Positions 8,001 to 15,475 are shown, counted from the stretch's first letter. The stretch is DNA of 37,500 nucleotides from Methanobacterium formicicum DSM 3637 (GCF_000302455.1 NZ_AMPO01000004.1:1-37500), one strand, 5' to 3'. A program made the numbers and translations. The notes: a model not told the origin generated them from the letters alone.

Positions 8001-9041
8001 GTTAACAACAACAACCCTAACTATCAGGATAACGTAGTGTATACCATAAACGCAACCAACAATGGAGCCAGCACTGCTACTAACGTCAATATCAAATCAT
8101 TACTTCCGTCCGGCTTAACTTATGTCTCCAGCAGTAGCCCTGATTATAACAGTGACACTGGTATCTGGGATATCAGTACTTTAGCCCCTGGAACTAGCGC
8201 CATTTTAACTATCACTGCAAAAGTAACAGGAGCAGGAACAATCACTACCTACGCCAACACCACCGCACAGGACCAGTATGACCCTAACGCTTACGATGGC
8301 AAAACATTAACTCTAACAGTTCCACAATCCCATGTAGCAGTTACTTATACTGTAAACAACAGTGCTCCTAACTATCAAGGTACTGTAGTGTACACCATAA
8401 CTGCCAAAAATAACGGACCAAACACTGCAACAGGCATAAATATAACCTCAAAATTACCTTCGGGATTAACATTTGTCTCCAGCAGCAGCACTAACTATGA
8501 TAGTAACACGGGAATCTGGAATGTTGGGACTCTAACCAACGGATCTAGTGTCACTCTAACAATTACTGCAAAAGTGGCTCAAACTGGAACCATCACCACC
8601 TACGCCAACACCACCGCACAAAATCAGTACGACCCAACAGGTTATGATAAAAAAACATTAACCCTGACCGTGCCAAAAGCTGCAGATATAGGTGTAACTG
8701 TTAGTGCAAGCAATACAACGCCGGGCTGGTTGTCAAGTTTTGACATATATGTTGATGTTGTTAATAATGGCCCTGATCCTGCAAATGGAGTGGTAATAAC
8801 TACTTCGTTACCGAGTGGAATAAATTACAACTCTTATTCAAGTTCACAGGGATCTTACAACTCAAACACCGGCAAATGGACTATTGGAACTCTAAATCCA
8901 GGTCAAACTGTAAGATTAACGTTACATGTTACTAGAAGCTTTATTTCTGGAAGTAAAACTGTAACTGCTAAAAAAACAGCTGAAACAGAGTACGATCCTG
9001 TAACAACTAACAACTCAGGTAGTGTTGTAATCCGAAGTTAG
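5022..9041 (+). CDS. Large secreted DUF11-repeat surface protein with internal NIDO-like domain
   Basis: The 1339-residue protein starts with a Sec signal peptide (basic start, hydrophobic 13-28, likely cut near AVSA-AAD at 31-36). About nine DUF11-type immunoglobulin-like repeats follow, with boundaries near 34, 156, 294, 423, 558, 682, 985, 1103 and 1220; typical motifs are NNGPDTATGV and TTGIWNIGT. Repeats 2 and 4 are a variant containing YLWYPDS and FNTRGVGTATYDENTRTITW. Residues about 798-985 look like a nidogen (NIDO) domain (FPVTFYGQTYNTIYINVNGL, YIAAFWGDLD, ITWDKVPGY). Many N-x-S/T sequons are present. No C-terminal membrane anchor or pseudomurein-binding repeat was found, so retention on the cell is unexplained. 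A role in adhesion or the cell envelope is likely. It separates the two halves of the lasso locus. Confidence 0.88.
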   Translation: MRVSKYYKKLDKKLLFIAFSLVLAIILSGAVSAAADIQVNQSVNNTNPNYNETVKLTTTVTNNGPDTATGVQITTKLPDNLTYISDDSNGAYNPTTGIWNIGTINYGDSPKSLNIITRVNGTGTIKNLASKTVQTNADPKLDNDAQEVVLSVPEAADIAIDNYLWYPDSNYYYSNTPVFVVDVRNRGASGLSDATNIVVTYTIGSGYEFIAFNTRGVGTATYDENTRTITWNIPLIPKGVNSGGPAWMNVYLRVITTGNQTPELTNTAKLVSLDQYDYNNANNEKGIAITVPKAHDIEVKQTFTTSTNMNGDKLVTYYITATNNGPDDAQGVIIKDLLPSGLQWLSDDGGIYYNHTTGIWNVGNIANGTTKTLIITANITATNGTIKNSAILTAPLTPVFTDWNYNNNGQTTDLIVSGTYTPKTNIVVDNYLWYPDSSYYYSNTPVFVVDVRNRGSTAEYDDATNVVVTYTIGSGYEFIAFNTRGVGTATYDENTRTITWNIPLMAKGLNSGGPAWMNVYVRVITTGNQTSALTNTATLVSPVYSTQPSKSLAITVPAAHDVEVKQTITGTTKYQDTVTITINATNNGPGDATGVKIKDILPSGLQWISDDGGIYYNHTTGIWNVGNIANGTSKTLTIIAKIISTGTISNSAILTAPLTPAFTDWNYNNNGQTVEIEVPAAADIGVSQSINNTTPTVNDTVSITVNASNNGPNLATGIKISDILPSGLEFVSCSTNYGSYSNGIWTIENLLSGQIATLTIIAKAVNVGNFTNIINKTFANQFDWNNTNNMASINLAISGKIPDDIFTNEGQQGGVVNSDDGTTSAITLPFPVTFYGQTYNTIYINVNGLISFGTPMPGPYYRDYPDNVPYIAAFWGDLDITHAGSIYYTIENDKIIITWDKVPGYTQTDKFNTFRIIIRSNGTFTFDYDDMEMANDLSNINSKVLINSGSGTNPTKTFWNGAQDLNLIDNKEINFDSNGNLLAPNSHIGITYTVNNNNPNYQDNVVYTINATNNGASTATNVNIKSLLPSGLTYVSSSSPDYNSDTGIWDISTLAPGTSAILTITAKVTGAGTITTYANTTAQDQYDPNAYDGKTLTLTVPQSHVAVTYTVNNSAPNYQGTVVYTITAKNNGPNTATGINITSKLPSGLTFVSSSSTNYDSNTGIWNVGTLTNGSSVTLTITAKVAQTGTITTYANTTAQNQYDPTGYDKKTLTLTVPKAADIGVTVSASNTTPGWLSSFDIYVDVVNNGPDPANGVVITTSLPSGINYNSYSSSQGSYNSNTGKWTIGTLNPGQTVRLTLHVTRSFISGSKTVTAKKTAETEYDPVTTNNSGSVVIRS
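5490..7066 (+). repeat. About 790-bp in-frame duplication within the DUF11 gene
   Basis: Two modules, about 5490-6291 and 6292-7066, each encode a YLWYPDS-type repeat followed by an HDxEVKQ-type repeat. Long stretches are nearly identical in DNA: the block encoding FVVDVRNRG recurs at 5541 and 6345, the block encoding GGIYYNHTTGIWNVGNIANG recurs near 6065 and 6857, and the block encoding LTAPLTP recurs near 6198 and 6979. This looks like a recent tandem duplication or gene conversion. Confidence 0.85.
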
Positions 9042-9058
9042 TACAAGCAACAAAGAGT

Positions 9059-9093
9059 TACCCTGATTATTCAGGGTATTTTTCTAATTTTTT
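9059..9093 (+). terminator. Hairpin and T-tract terminator of the DUF11 gene
   Basis: A perfect 8-bp stem TACCCTGA/TCAGGGTA (9059-9066 and 9071-9078) with loop TTAT is followed by T-rich sequence to about 9093. It sits between the convergent ends of the DUF11 gene and the B2 protease gene. Confidence 0.8.
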
Positions 9094-9143
9094 AATTATA
9101 AACTAAATAAAACAAATAGTTATTATTTTTTTAAGCAGTAAAA

Positions 9144-9551
9144 TTACTTAATATCAGCTAAAGGTGTGAAGTCTTTCTCGGATTTGCCTAATACAACTTT
9201 TTTATCATATTCCAACCAAGCATGTGCTTCAAACTCCTCATTATATATCACACCAATGAGAAGTCGTGGTTTATAACCATGTTGTTGTAAAAGTATTTGT
9301 CCAGTTAATGCATTAGTAAGACATGTTGAACGAATTACAAAATGACTGGTTACATTTACAGCCCAAATTAACTTATGAAAATTAATTTTCCCATTATTGT
9401 GTCTTTTTCCCATATTTCCAGTTATTTCACGGACTTTTTGGAAAGGAAATATCCAAACGATTAATCTTACATAATAATTTAAAAAAAATGTTTTTAAAAC
9501 AAGTTTCTTATCCTGAGAATTTAAGTTTTTAAAACTCATAAAAACGGTCAT
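9144..9551 (-). CDS. Lasso peptide leader protease B2 (transglutaminase-like)
   Basis: At 135 residues it has the size of a stand-alone B2 protein, the cysteine protease that removes the lasso leader. The triad can be read as Cys77 (STCLTNALTGQILLQQHGY), His110 (FEAHAWLEYD) and Asp116. Its ATG overlaps the B1 stop as ATGA, so the two are translationally coupled as in bacterial split-B loci. Its expected cut is after Thr27-Lys28 of the precursor at 3621-3767, the only lasso precursor I find. The DNA is visibly more AT-rich than the B1 gene it overlaps. The N-terminal 60 residues are hydrophobic and variable, which is usual. Confidence 0.85.
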   Translation of the reverse strand: MTVFMSFKNLNSQDKKLVLKTFFLNYYVRLIVWIFPFQKVREITGNMGKRHNNGKINFHKLIWAVNVTSHFVIRSTCLTNALTGQILLQQHGYKPRLLIGVIYNEEFEAHAWLEYDKKVVLGKSEKDFTPLADIK

Positions 9552-9829
9552 TTGATCTCTACCAATCCATTTTCTGCCATCTGCCCTATAAGTTCGGTTA
9601 AATCATTAAAGCAGGTCGTTTCATCCACATCGTATTCATCCCTTATCTGGTCGATAATTTCATGGATGGTTACGGGTTCCTGGATGAATTCCCATATGAT
9701 GGTTCCCATCTCATTGAGACCGTAGTAAACTCCTTCTTTCATGTCCAGCATGGCGGTTTCCCCACCAAGATCACAGGACACCACATCTTTACTCACCACA
9801 ATTGTTGATGATTTAGATAATTCTGTCAT
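9548..9829 (-). CDS. Lasso peptide B1 recognition element (PqqD-like RRE)
   Basis: A 93-residue stand-alone PqqD-fold protein. It shows the pattern of B1 proteins: early strands (TIVVSKDVVSCDLGGETAML), the turn DMKEGVYYGLNEMGTIIWEFI, then helices through DEYDVDETTCFNDLTELIGQM and NGLVEI. B1 binds the YxxP region of the leader and presents it to B2. GAGGAA lies 7 bases before its ATG. It follows kinase copy 2 by 58 bases and overlaps B2 by 4. The locus has a second RRE at the C-terminus of the phosphoribosyltransferase (600-1661), so two proteins may compete for, or share, one leader. Confidence 0.88.
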   Translation of the reverse strand: MTELSKSSTIVVSKDVVSCDLGGETAMLDMKEGVYYGLNEMGTIIWEFIQEPVTIHEIIDQIRDEYDVDETTCFNDLTELIGQMAENGLVEIK

Positions 9830-9887
9830 TGTAAATTCCTCAAAAATTGATTTTACTAGTTCTATCTATCTGCTGAATATAAATTCT

Positions 9888-10880
9888 TCATCCAGATTTA
9901 AAATCCTTTTCGATGATGTGAATTAAATCAGGAAGATTGTTAAAGGAATGAATCAATACCAAACGTTTCACAGTAACATTATTTATCAGCTGGGCACAGT
10001 TTATTAAATTCTCCTTCTGAGTGGTTTGCTGGAATATACGGTTGGCAACTGAGTGACGGATTAAATCAATCAAGTTCTCCTGAGACTTTAAAACGGATAT
10101 TCCAGTGTTAACAATAGGTTTTCCATTATCTAATTCAAGAATGACATTTCCATCCACTCCATCCTGAACTTTCTCAATAACGTAGATTTTCTCCAGCATC
10201 ACTGGTTCCGGGGAAAAATGGTAGGATGCATCACAGAACACCTTACCCGCCAGGGTCTTCAGAGGAGTTAAAATATCGGTGTGCTCCTTAACCTGGTTGT
10301 AAGCTTCTTCTGATAAACGCACATGAGGATAACCTGGATAAACCACTGGTTTTCCTGATTCATCAAATTTTATGGCCAGAATATCATCTGCCACCAATGG
10401 ATATCCTTCCACGTAGAGGTGGATAGCAGTGGTGGATTTACCATTACCACGGTGTCCCAGGAAGGCCACTACCCCAGATATATCACTTGTGGCCACATTA
10501 CCCATGTTAACTGCACTACCGTGTAAGACTAAAAAACCTCGCTGGTGAAGCATGAGGGACATCACCGGCCCCAGCAGGAAAGGAATTAAATTAAGTTCAT
10601 CAGAACCATCCAGATCAGCAATTGGTTCCACAATCACCTGCTCACCATTACTGATCTTAACCTTCCCAATCTCATCCCACCACAGGTATACATCAGATCC
10701 TGTAACCAGGTAATTGGGTCCCTCCACCTCGGCCCAAGTAACATGGGATGGATCAACGGACCCCAATATGATCTCAACATCAGGATCACCTTCCTTAAGT
10801 TCATAATCAGAACTTTCAATCATTCCGGGTAGTTCAATTTCTGATGCGATTTCCAGCCCAAATGCTTTATAGGTGAACAT
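9888..10880 (-). CDS. HPr-kinase-like lasso peptide kinase, copy 2
   Basis: I start this 330-residue protein at 10880. GGAG lies about 9 bases upstream and the product begins MFTYKAFGLEIASEIELP, as family members do; the longer frame from 10973 adds 31 unlike residues. It has LHGSAV (119-124), an intact Walker A GHRGNGKST (142-150), the acidic pair VADDILAI (Asp165, Asp166) and YPGYPHVRLS (181-190). HprK-related proteins of this type accompany B1 and B2 in bacterial lasso loci and phosphorylate the precursor. It heads a kinase-B1-B2 operon. Copy 1 differs strongly, including its P-loop, so the two may modify different positions or one may have another role. Base composition resembles the right-hand core genes more than the left lasso operon. 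Confidence 0.85.
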   Translation of the reverse strand: MFTYKAFGLEIASEIELPGMIESSDYELKEGDPDVEIILGSVDPSHVTWAEVEGPNYLVTGSDVYLWWDEIGKVKISNGEQVIVEPIADLDGSDELNLIPFLLGPVMSLMLHQRGFLVLHGSAVNMGNVATSDISGVVAFLGHRGNGKSTTAIHLYVEGYPLVADDILAIKFDESGKPVVYPGYPHVRLSEEAYNQVKEHTDILTPLKTLAGKVFCDASYHFSPEPVMLEKIYVIEKVQDGVDGNVILELDNGKPIVNTGISVLKSQENLIDLIRHSVANRIFQQTTQKENLINCAQLINNVTVKRLVLIHSFNNLPDLIHIIEKDFKSG

Positions 10881-11075
10881 ATGATCTTTCTCCATTGTTA
10901 GAGAGATAAAATTTTTACAAAGAGATAAATTATATTCTAATTGACAAGATAAATATCTTCCAATTTTTCTCAAATGTTAAGAAATAATTGAACAATAGTT
11001 ATATTCCATAAATTACAGAAGTAAACACTTAAATTAACAAATTTAACTAAAATATCAAGAATTGGGAGCTTTTAA

Positions 11076-12407
11076 ATGAATTTTTCCAGAATCTTACAAG
11101 ACGAAAAGCAAAACGGAGTAGAATTCATAGAATCCATGGATGAAAATGCATTTTGTACCATATCCGCATTCTCCAACACCGATGGCGGAACACTGTTCTG
11201 CGGAGTTAAAAATAAAAAAAATATCCCTGGTTTTGACTGCAGTGACAAAAATATCCAGCCACTCACCACCAAAATAATAGATAAAATGGGAATCAACCCC
11301 ACAATCTCCTGTTTTAACTGGGAAGAAAAAACGATCTTAAGAATTGACGTTAAAAAAAGTCCCAATCCTATTTCATACAATGGCAGGTACTACAAAAGGA
11401 TCCATAATAAAAACACCAGAATCTCAGGAGACCAGTTAAAGGAGTTCTTCTTAACCGGAACCAACTGGGACGGAATGACCAATGATTATAGTATAGAAGA
11501 AATTGATGAAGAATCCCTCCGGAAATTCACCAAAAAAGCAGTCCGAAGAGGCAGGCTCATAGCAGATGATAAGGCGGAAGTACCGGAAATACTCAAAAAG
11601 CTTAACCTCTTAGTTGATGGCAGGCTCACCAATGCTGCTATCATCCTCTTTGGCCGGGACCCCCAGAAGTACTTCACCAACGCCATGGTCAGGGTGTTAA
11701 GGTTCAAGGATGATGTCAATATTTACGACCGAAGAGTTACCGGTAACCTGTTCCAGCAGGCTGAAGAAGCAGAAGAAGCCATTAAAAACTCCATCAATGT
11801 GAAATTCGAAATAAAGGGCAAATTAACCAGAGAAGAAGTCTGGGACTATCCCCTTAAAGCCATACGTGAAGCTTTAATAAACTCCCTAGTCCACCGGGAC
11901 TACTTCAAATTCCAGGTCCAGACCCAGATAAAGATATTTGATGACCAGATATGGTTTTTTAACCCTGGAGAACTGTTCGGTGGACTGACCATTGAAAAAC
12001 TCCAGACACCTCACCCTTCTTCAACCAGGAATCCTTTAATTGCGGAGATGTTCTTCAAGGCAGGCCTGGTGGAAGTTCATGGATCAGGCATACCACAGAT
12101 GATGAAGTCACTCGAAAACGCCGGGCTCCCAGAACCTGATTTTAAAGAAGAATTTGCTGGTTTTTCGGTTTACATGTTAAAAAACGTGTATGATAAAGAA
12201 TATTTGAAAAGTTTAGGCCTTAACCGCAGCCAGATCCAGGCAGTGTCACATATACAGGAACACGGATCCCTAACCATGTCGGATTTCCTGCGTATTTCCC
12301 CAGGAATAAATGAACGTACACTCCGGAGGTATTTAGCAGACCTGGTGGATAAAAAACTTATAGTAGCCATTGGTGAGAAGAAAGGAAGAAGGTATGAACT
12401 TTCTTAA
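11076..12407 (+). CDS. AlbA_2 / HATPase_c_4 putative transcriptional regulator
   Basis: The 443-residue protein has the layout of regulators once annotated as RecG-like. The N-terminal AlbA_2 (Schlafen-type) domain at about 10-120 contains NGVEFIESMDENAF and ISAFSNTDGGTLFCGVKN. The central HATPase_c_4 region has KAIREALINSLVHRDYF (about 260-277) and GSGIPQMM. The C-terminal winged helix at about 380-440 has ISPGINERTLRRYLADLV. GGGAG lies 8 bases before the ATG. It is divergent from the kinase-B1-B2 operon across about 195 AT-rich bases, so it could control that operon, though such regulators are widespread and its target is not visible. The protein is full length with no helicase motifs. Confidence 0.8.
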   Translation: MNFSRILQDEKQNGVEFIESMDENAFCTISAFSNTDGGTLFCGVKNKKNIPGFDCSDKNIQPLTTKIIDKMGINPTISCFNWEEKTILRIDVKKSPNPISYNGRYYKRIHNKNTRISGDQLKEFFLTGTNWDGMTNDYSIEEIDEESLRKFTKKAVRRGRLIADDKAEVPEILKKLNLLVDGRLTNAAIILFGRDPQKYFTNAMVRVLRFKDDVNIYDRRVTGNLFQQAEEAEEAIKNSINVKFEIKGKLTREEVWDYPLKAIREALINSLVHRDYFKFQVQTQIKIFDDQIWFFNPGELFGGLTIEKLQTPHPSSTRNPLIAEMFFKAGLVEVHGSGIPQMMKSLENAGLPEPDFKEEFAGFSVYMLKNVYDKEYLKSLGLNRSQIQAVSHIQEHGSLTMSDFLRISPGINERTLRRYLADLVDKKLIVAIGEKKGRRYELS

Positions 12408-12450
12408 TATGTATAATGAATTTTTAATATACATGAAGCATATTCAATAA

Positions 12451-12477
12451 CGGACATTATAACGGACATATCGGACA
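12451..12477. repeat. Three CGGACA direct repeats
   Basis: CGGACA occurs at 12451, 12463 and 12472 in an otherwise AT-rich spacer. The first two share the longer form ACGGACAT. Steps are 12 and 9 bases. This may be a regulatory site upstream of the DUF1616 gene or a leftover short duplication. Confidence 0.35.
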
Positions 12478-12617
12478 AAATAATGAGTTTCATACGAATA
12501 TGGATCTCATATTTTTTTTGTTAAAATTAAATTTTTAGTGCGGCTTCTAATTTTTCATTTGGTTCTAAAAAAAGGTAAGATAGAAATAATCTGATTAAAG
12601 GACTCATTAACACCAAG

Positions 12618-12626
12618 TATTTTATA
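12618..12626 (+). promoter_or_regulatory. TATA box of a probably leaderless DUF1616 mRNA
   Basis: TATTTTATA is centred 28 bases before the ATG at 12650, and no Shine-Dalgarno precedes that ATG. This geometry puts transcription initiation at or next to the start codon. Confidence 0.5.
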
Positions 12627-12649
12627 CAAGTTCATCCAAACAACAGATT

Positions 12650-15103
12650 ATGAAACTCTCATCACAGAAAGACCTTTTACTCATTATCATCCTCAGCATA
12701 GCAGTTCTAATAATGAGCTGGCTCAAGCTGATTAAAGGATATCCATTATCACTATTACCAACGATTTTAGTTTTATTCTTACCAGGATACGCCCTGATTA
12801 CGGCAATCTGGCCCAGTGATGAGAAAATGGGCTGGACACTCCGATTAGGTCTGGGCTTTGTTCTGGGACTGGTTTTCATCCTCTTTTTACCACTGATACT
12901 CAACAGCCTCAAGTGGACTGCACTTACAGGGTCCCTTAATCAGATACTCCTCATAGTGACTATTGTGTTCTCCCTGATTGCCATGGCCCGAAGGAAAGAA
13001 CCCACAGATGAACTGGAACCTCTCCGCAGGGATCCCCAGCTCACACTGGAGGAATCCATTGAGCGTGCTACTTTAATGCGGCAGAAAGCAGAGGCAGAAG
13101 CCAATGAATATGAAGATCACTACGAAGGTGATGGGGAATATTATGAGGATGAATACTATGAAGAAGAACCCCCTGAAGGGGAAGAACCATTCCAGGATGA
13201 AGAAGAAATCCCCGATGAATATTATTCTGAATATGATGAAGGTTTAGAGGATGAAACCCAAGGGGAACCTGAGGAAGAACCAGGAGAAGAACAATGGAAA
13301 GAACCATCTAAGGAATTTGAAGAAGAGCCGGGAGATGAATTTGGGGAAGCCCCTGATATAGAACCTCGAAAATATCAGGATTTGAAGAATGAAAAACCCA
13401 TCCAGTATGAGAGAATTAAGGATAAATATCCTTTGGATGAAGATGAATCATATCCAGATGAGGAATACGTCCCAGATTACCATGAAGCTTCCCAAGACGA
13501 GGAAGATCATTCTGAACAACCACGAGGTGTTCCCTTCCGAGTAAAAGAACCAGTTAAAACCTCACCCACAGATTATGAATCGGAAATGGATAAACCAGTG
13601 TGGGGAGAAGAACCAACCCATAAGAAACCTGGTTTTCGAAACTGGGATCTGGTTATGATCCTCTTTTTAAGTGGAATTTCACTCCTGTTCCTGTATTTCA
13701 ATCCATTAAAAACCACAACCACTTCAATTGTTTTCTTTATCTTACTCCTGTTTATCTTAGGTTATGCAGGGCTAACCATCATCTTCCCTGATAAATCCAG
13801 GACCAGTTCAAGGAATCTCCTCATTGCCAGTACAATTATTGCAATTATCTTATTCATCCTATCTTTCCTGGCATGGAACATGCACCTATTACCAGCTGTA
13901 CCCAAGTACGTGGTAACCATAATGTTCGTGGCCTCCATAATACTGGTGGCAGGGGCATTCTTAAGGAAATGGTACTTACCAAGTAGTAAAGAAGAAGTAC
14001 CGGAAGAGATTTCCCATTATCCTGATGAAGGCCTTGAAGACAGAGAGAAAGAAGCTGAAAAAACAGAAGAGGTAACTCCTTCCCCGGAAGCCAAGGAAGA
14101 AACCCTGAGAAAATTACAGGCCATCAGCACTCCTGTGAAAACAGATAAAACAGTAAGTAGTGAGGATACACCTAAAAGTGGAAGTATTGTAGATACAAAT
14201 AAAGCGGGAATTGTTGATGAAAAAGATGTTAAAAAAACACCTCCAACAGTTAAACCACGTAACTACCATCTGGACATCATCCTAGTGGTGGCCATCACCC
14301 TCCTCACAGTGGCCTTCGTACTCATACCACCACTCAATAAGACATTCGTGAGGACTATCCTTGGAATTTTACTGGTTTTATTCATTCCAGGTTATTCACT
14401 CATCGCAGCTCTTTTCCCTAAATGGGGTGACCTTGATGGTATTGAAAGGGCGGCGTTAAGTTTTGGTTTAAGCATTGCAGTAACACCTCTCATTGGCCTG
14501 GCCCTTAACTACACCCCCTGGGGCATTCGACTGGATCCTATACTCATCAGCCTTACCATTTTCACACTGGCCATGTGTGTAATCGCCTTTTTAAGGCGGA
14601 GAAGTTTACCAGAAGAAAAACGGTTCTTTGTACCTTTCGGTAGTTTTGCAAAGGATATTAAAGGTTCATTTAAGGGAGAGTCAAAAACAGAGAGGATACT
14701 GTCCATCATACTCATCATCAGTATCATCCTGGCTATTTCCACCACTGTTTACATCATAGTGAAACCAAAGCAGGGTGAAACATTCACCGAATTCTACATA
14801 TTAGGATCAAACGGTACTGCCAGTAACTACCCCACTAACCTCACCACTGGCCAGAACGGTTCCATGATTATTGGCGTGGTAAATCATGAATACACCACCA
14901 CGGACTATCTTTTAGTGGTGAAAGTGAATAATACCATCCTTAAAAACCAGACACTAACCTTAACCAATGGCCAGAAGGTGGAGATACCCTACAATTTCAC
15001 TGCAGGCTCCACCGGTCAGAAGAAACTGGAGTTCCTGCTCTACAAGTTACCGGATAACGAGACTGCTTATCGGTCCCTGCATCTGTGGATGAATGTTACA
15101 TAA
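12650..15103 (+). CDS. Three-module DUF1616 integral membrane protein
   Basis: The 817-residue protein contains three copies of a four-helix membrane module: about 8-125, 330-450 and 540-660. Each has a related second helix ending PGYALITAIWP, LGYAGLTIIFP or PGYSLIAALFP. The modules are joined by cytoplasm-like linkers; the first (about 125-325) is extremely Glu/Asp/Tyr-rich and the second (about 450-540) is charged. After module 3 a further helix (about 685-705) leads to an external beta-rich domain of about 110 residues with several N-x-T sequons (YILGSNGTASNYP, HLWMNVT). Modules 1 and 3 fit DUF1616, a family of unknown function common in methanogens; module 2 is a diverged copy. Translation is probably leaderless. 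A cell-envelope role is likely but unproven. Confidence 0.8.
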   Translation: MKLSSQKDLLLIIILSIAVLIMSWLKLIKGYPLSLLPTILVLFLPGYALITAIWPSDEKMGWTLRLGLGFVLGLVFILFLPLILNSLKWTALTGSLNQILLIVTIVFSLIAMARRKEPTDELEPLRRDPQLTLEESIERATLMRQKAEAEANEYEDHYEGDGEYYEDEYYEEEPPEGEEPFQDEEEIPDEYYSEYDEGLEDETQGEPEEEPGEEQWKEPSKEFEEEPGDEFGEAPDIEPRKYQDLKNEKPIQYERIKDKYPLDEDESYPDEEYVPDYHEASQDEEDHSEQPRGVPFRVKEPVKTSPTDYESEMDKPVWGEEPTHKKPGFRNWDLVMILFLSGISLLFLYFNPLKTTTTSIVFFILLLFILGYAGLTIIFPDKSRTSSRNLLIASTIIAIILFILSFLAWNMHLLPAVPKYVVTIMFVASIILVAGAFLRKWYLPSSKEEVPEEISHYPDEGLEDREKEAEKTEEVTPSPEAKEETLRKLQAISTPVKTDKTVSSEDTPKSGSIVDTNKAGIVDEKDVKKTPPTVKPRNYHLDIILVVAITLLTVAFVLIPPLNKTFVRTILGILLVLFIPGYSLIAALFPKWGDLDGIERAALSFGLSIAVTPLIGLALNYTPWGIRLDPILISLTIFTLAMCVIAFLRRRSLPEEKRFFVPFGSFAKDIKGSFKGESKTERILSIILIISIILAISTTVYIIVKPKQGETFTEFYILGSNGTASNYPTNLTTGQNGSMIIGVVNHEYTTTDYLLVVKVNNTILKNQTLTLTNGQKVEIPYNFTAGSTGQKKLEFLLYKLPDNETAYRSLHLWMNVT

Positions 15104-15355
15104 GTTAAATCCCTGAAGCTTAAGTTAAATCAAAAAATGGGAATCAACTAAAAAGTCAAATCCAAGACCAGAGATTAAATCCAAAAAGAAACAAATCCAA
15201 CGGGAAATTAAATCCCAAAAGAAAATTTAGATCAAAAAAAGGTAATTATATTACCTTTACGATTTAACCAGAGCATCTCTAGGATTCTTTCACTTTTATT
15301 TTTATCAATTATTCACATTTGCCAATAAAAGTGGTTATGCAATTAAATAGGTTGC

Positions 15356-15373
15356 TTGTGATAGGTATCACAA
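15356..15373. promoter_or_regulatory. 18-bp palindromic operator candidate
   Basis: TTGTGATA-GG-TATCACAA is a perfect 8+2+8 inverted repeat. It lies 17 bases before the TATA-like CTTATTTATA at 15391-15400, a position suited to a dimeric transcription factor controlling the small membrane-protein/lipoprotein genes downstream. Confidence 0.5.
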
Positions 15374-15441
15374 ATAATAAAATAGTAAAACTTATTTATA
15401 GTTAAAAAAATAATACCAACTATCCAATTTATTATATTAGC

Positions 15442-15475
15442 CACCATCCGATCATCTAAACCGATAAAGATGGTG
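15442..15475. promoter_or_regulatory. Inverted repeat CACCATC/GATGGTG
   Basis: Seven-base arms (15442-15448 and 15469-15475) flank a 20-base centre, just upstream of the TTATATAAA element. It could be a second operator or a weak RNA hairpin. Confidence 0.35.

Noticed and set aside
7566..8014. Antisense frames inside the DUF11 gene
   Set aside because: They are shadows of the repetitive coding sequence, with no ribosome binding site or recognisable product.
600..10880. Genomic island with integrase or insertion sequences
   Set aside because: Composition is AT-rich in part, but no transposase, integrase, tRNA target or flanking direct repeats were found, so transfer remains only possible.
9888..10973. 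Longer kinase start at 10973
   Set aside because: The extra 31 residues do not fit the family, and GGAG is correctly placed before the ATG at 10880.
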